Positions 61,617 through 64,000 of a stretch of 64,000 nucleotides of DNA are shown here, piece by piece. Under the pieces are notes generated by a model, which did no database searches, was not told where the DNA came from, and worked only from the letters and a program-made list of their open reading frames with translations. This stretch comes from Riptortus pedestris. Lineage: Eukaryota; Arthropoda; Insecta; Hemiptera; Alydidae. Every line of letters starts with the position of its first letter. The first letter of the stretch is position 1. The stretch covers positions 211,021,001 to 211,085,000 of the forward strand of contig CM032228.1 in NCBI GenBank assembly GCA_019009955.1, written 5' to 3'. A program made the translations under genes and the position numbers.

Positions 61617-61740
61617 ATATTACACTCGTGACGAAAGTAGAATTTACAACTCTCGTGAAATTACCACACTCGCTTCGCTCGTGTGGGTAAACGTTTCACT
61701 CAAGTTGTAAAATGATCTACTTTCGTCACTTGTATAATAA
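61617..61740. repeat. imperfect hairpin-forming palindrome
   Basis: The arms TTACACTCGTGACGAAAGTA and the complement of the right side, TTATACAAGTGACGAAAGTA, match. They continue inward with TTTACAACT(C/T)(T/G)(C/A)GTGAAA and CACACTCGCTTCGCTCGTGT at the centre. This is a foldback structure of about 124 bp lying at the end of the unclassified repeat 61735-62008. Confidence 0.7.
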
Positions 61741-62008
61741 ATAACTATTTTAATATTAAAATATGGGATACTATACGCAGTTGTCTCCAAAGCAAGGAGA
61801 AAGAAAAATTCAAATAAATTCCAACCTTTGACGGTTAATGTGGACTACAACTAACATTTCTCTTTCCTATTTTTAGAGGCAAACTAGTTTCTCGAGTAAG
61901 CAGAATAGACAACTATTAATGAGTCAGCTAACACTTATTACATCATTTGACTCTAAATAATTCCATTGAATTCGAGCAAGAACAAATAGGGCATTGGTGG
62001 TTCAATTT
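61735..62008 (-). repeat. unclassified repeat, inverted partner of 46167-46420
   Basis: The complement matches 46167-46420 block by block (AATTGAACCACCAATGCCCT through TAGTATCCCATATTTTAATA), with one 16-bp private insertion near the centre-right. A full HINE-like copy begins directly after it at 62010. Confidence 0.75.
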
Positions 62009-62009
62009 T

Positions 62010-62127
62010 AGCATATTTCCCTTAGGGGAAATCAGCTATTGAGGTCGTACTCATGATGCCTTTTTCGAAAAATTTCTTCAAATGTCCATCAATCCTACCC
62101 AGGAGATGACGAAAATGAGGTCTGTTC

Positions 62128-62175
<48 letters not shown>

Positions 62176-62599
62176 CTGTTAACGCTCTAGCGGTCGCAAT
62201 TTTTGTTTGATCGTTACCAAACTCGATATTTAAACGTTTTATGCAAAAAGACAGATCAAGTTCGTTAATGGCTGAAATCGGACCAGTGGGAGAGGGGGAT
62301 TTTCGAAAATTTGAAATATCTCCGTTACCATACGTCGGATCAAAAAAGTGTATAGACCCAATCTATTTGTAAATTAAATTTACTATAAATATTGTTCAAT
62401 ACATTTATTCTCTATCTTGAATACTAACCGAGATATTTGCATTTTTATTAATTGTGGGCAAATAACGGATGACTGAATTTCCCGCCAAAAGCTAGTTCGG
62501 CCATTTGCCGTAACTGTTCGGCTCTCGTATGGAGATTTCTCTATTGTATAACTTCACGTGAGAAATCTGCATAGTTAACGCCGCCCCTGCGTGACCGAC
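62010..62599 (+). mobile_element. HINE-like non-autonomous element, full copy (type A)
   Basis: One of the best-preserved copies. The head is AGCATATTTCCCTTAGGGGA, followed by AAATGTCCATCAATCCTACC, (TA)n at 62133-62171, CTGTTAACGCTCTAGCGGTC and ATCGTTACCAAACTCGATAT. The type A interior follows (CCGCCAAAAGCTAGTTCGGC, GGCTCTCGTATGGAGATTTC). It ends with GAGAAATCTGCATAGTTAAC, GCCCCTGCGTGACCGAC and T residues. There is no open frame of note. Confidence 0.82.
62133..62171. repeat. (TA)n microsatellite inside the element
   Basis: A TA run at the family's standard internal position. Confidence 0.95.
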
Positions 62600-62647
62600 T
62601 TTTTGATTTTTGCATTTACGAACAGGCCTTATGCCAAAACAAGTTAA

Positions 62648-62933
62648 CGGCAGTGTTTGTTGGAAGTGAAGAATGTTTACTTGGAGAGAGAGAAAAAACG
62701 TCCAATTCTTCACAATTTGTTTATTTCAGCGCTAAGCGCTTTCAAAGACTAATGTCTCCATCTTCAGAGCTACTTGCATGCGCTCATTGGGAAAGACAGC
62801 AAGCGACTGAGTCGCTTGCTGTCTTTCCCAATGAGCGCATGCAAGTAGCTCTGAAGATGGAGACATTAGTCTTTGAAAGCGCTTAGCGCTGAAATAAACA
62901 AATTGTGAAGAATTGGACGTTTTTTCTCTCTCT
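62648..62933. mobile_element. palindromic insertion flanked by 14-bp direct repeats
   Basis: The segment between two copies of CCAAAACAAGTTAA (62634-62647 and 62934-62947) is almost entirely one palindrome (62681-62937). If the direct repeats are a target duplication, the segment is an insertion. The arms carry CTGAAGATGG, TTTGAAAGCGCTTAGCGCTG and AATAAAC, resembling a retroelement terminus arranged tail to tail. Confidence 0.6.
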
Positions 62934-62937
62934 CCAA
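62681..62937. repeat. perfect 257-bp palindrome
   Basis: Two 128-nt arms are exactly complementary by eye around a single central G at 62809 (AGCGACT-G-AGTCGCT). The outer ends are TTGGAGAGAGAG and CTCTCTCTCCAA. The plus frame at 62653-62886 is only a shadow of it. Confidence 0.85.
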
Positions 62938-62947
62938 AACAAGTTAA

Positions 62948-64000
62948 AATCGGTCCAGACAGATAATTCCATTGAAATTATACTTTCCTTACTTCGTGCA
63001 TGGAGGTAAAAAATAGAGGTTCTTTTATGTTTTTTGCCATTAATTAAAACCTTCACCCTGCTGAATTCTACATATCCACCACAGGCTGGCTGCATTCGGA
63101 GCGAAAAAGAAGAAGTGCACATGAACTATATATATCCTAGTTTAGTCTGGGATGATTTAGACGTTTTATAAAAGAGAACTATGAATAACTTTATTTATCG
63201 AGCAGTACGGTTCCATAATGTTCATTAATATGGAAGCGGAACTTTGTAGCTCTGCTATCAGTCGACAATTCTGATTTATTAGGTCTGCAATACACACCCC
63301 GCCACCTTTCGTGACAGCCATTTTCATGACCTATTTATTGATTTGTGTTATTGTTGTGCATAGTAGTTTTTAGGTCAGAATTTAAAAAGATTTAAACGGT
63401 TAAAGTATAAATTCTAATATGCCCCTACTTTTCCCACCACAAATGATTTTAATACCGACCGTTTAAATTTAAAAGTGTTAATGCTGTCATAAATTTTCTC
63501 ATTAAAAAAAAAGAACAAAAAAATGAATCCTAACTACTCTAGTGACTTCTAGTGTAACTTCAGGCACCTTCTCCACATAAAATGTTTACTGTTCGTTGCT
63601 AACTTTAACACATTAGATGTATTTGGGTTTCTTCAACTATGGAACATGTGTGAATGAACTCCAGAGAAACAAAAGTGGTTCTATCCTTTACGTCCTTTAC
63701 TTTGATCATTTTTTTTCTATGTTTGACATAAAATTATATGTATTTAGTTTATGTTTAAATAGTGCCAATCTTCACTTTAGCGTTACTTCTATATGTGCAT
63801 TTGAGAGAACCTTTAAGAAGACGGAAAGTGTAAACTTAATTTCTAAAGGAGAGGCCATATATTTTTTTACATTATTATTTGTATTATACTATATATATTT
63901 AAGCTGAAATGACTCTAATTATAGGTTTCTATTTATAATTGTTTGTTTTTTTTGGTTTAATCAACCAGGATCTGGTCATATTAAAACTACAGTTGTCTTT
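62948..64000. other. non-coding stretch
   Basis: AT-rich DNA to the window edge. The 96-codon plus frame at 63617-63907 is phenylalanine- and leucine-rich without a domain and is probably a chance frame. Confidence 0.5.

Noticed and set aside
62653..62886. 77-codon plus frame
   Set aside because: It lies within the perfect palindrome, so the frame is a by-product of the inverted arms.

Overview
This window is AT-rich, repeat-dense nuclear DNA from an animal. It has long (TA)n, (CT)n and (CA)n microsatellites, tRNA-derived SINEs, a pogo/Tigger-type DNA transposon and no prokaryotic-style gene packing. An invertebrate, perhaps an arthropod, fits best, but nothing in the sequence fixes the taxon. 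No complete gene is visible. The window reads as intergenic or large-intron DNA with at most a few candidate exons. The best is a GC- and CpG-rich plus-strand coding segment at 49185-49466, probably a first exon. A weaker minus-strand candidate lies at 18449-18617.

The dominant feature is one interspersed family, represented by about 20 copies and fragments on both strands from about 2.9 kb to 62.6 kb. Full copies run about 500-730 bp. They start at a near-palindromic head (AGCAGATTTCCC...), pass through a (TA)n tract next to a conserved block, and continue with one of at least three interiors. They end in the inverted copy of the head, a GC-rich hairpin (ACGCAG-GGG-CTGCGT in the opposite sense) and a T run. 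This architecture resembles Helentron-associated elements (HINE/DINE-1 type), and I propose that class for it. One copy (26200-28014) was split by a 1198-bp Tigger-like element with intact TA duplications. That insert carries the frameshifted C-terminal end of a transposase.

Layout. 1-2.3 kb: a (CT)n tract and plain DNA. 2.3-6.7 kb: a SINE tail, two old family copies, a full SINE and an inverted pair of full copies. 6.7-16.5 kb: mostly plain DNA with one SINE and one microsatellite. 16.5-18.1 kb: two family copies around an unexplained GC-normal block, then the minus-strand candidate exon at 18.5 kb. 20.4 kb: a SINE. 26.2-31.3 kb: the nested locus and two more copies. 32.7-42.7 kb: decayed copies, a Penelope-like terminal motif at 35.9 kb and a GC-rich island at 38.8 kb. 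43.4 kb: an inverted-repeat element. 45.4-49.1 kb: three copies, two of them head to tail, ending about 140 bp before the candidate exon. 49.5-61 kb: mostly plain DNA, a 2.1-kb-spaced direct repeat, microsatellites and two balanced-composition blocks. 61.4-62.9 kb: a hairpin, an inverted partner of the 46-kb repeat, a full family copy and a perfect 257-bp palindrome flanked by 14-bp direct repeats.

Most open reading frames of 60-135 codons here are microsatellite or repeat shadows or chance frames. The few that resist that explanation are listed with low confidence. No gene network can be inferred; the story of the window is successive and nested transposon insertion.
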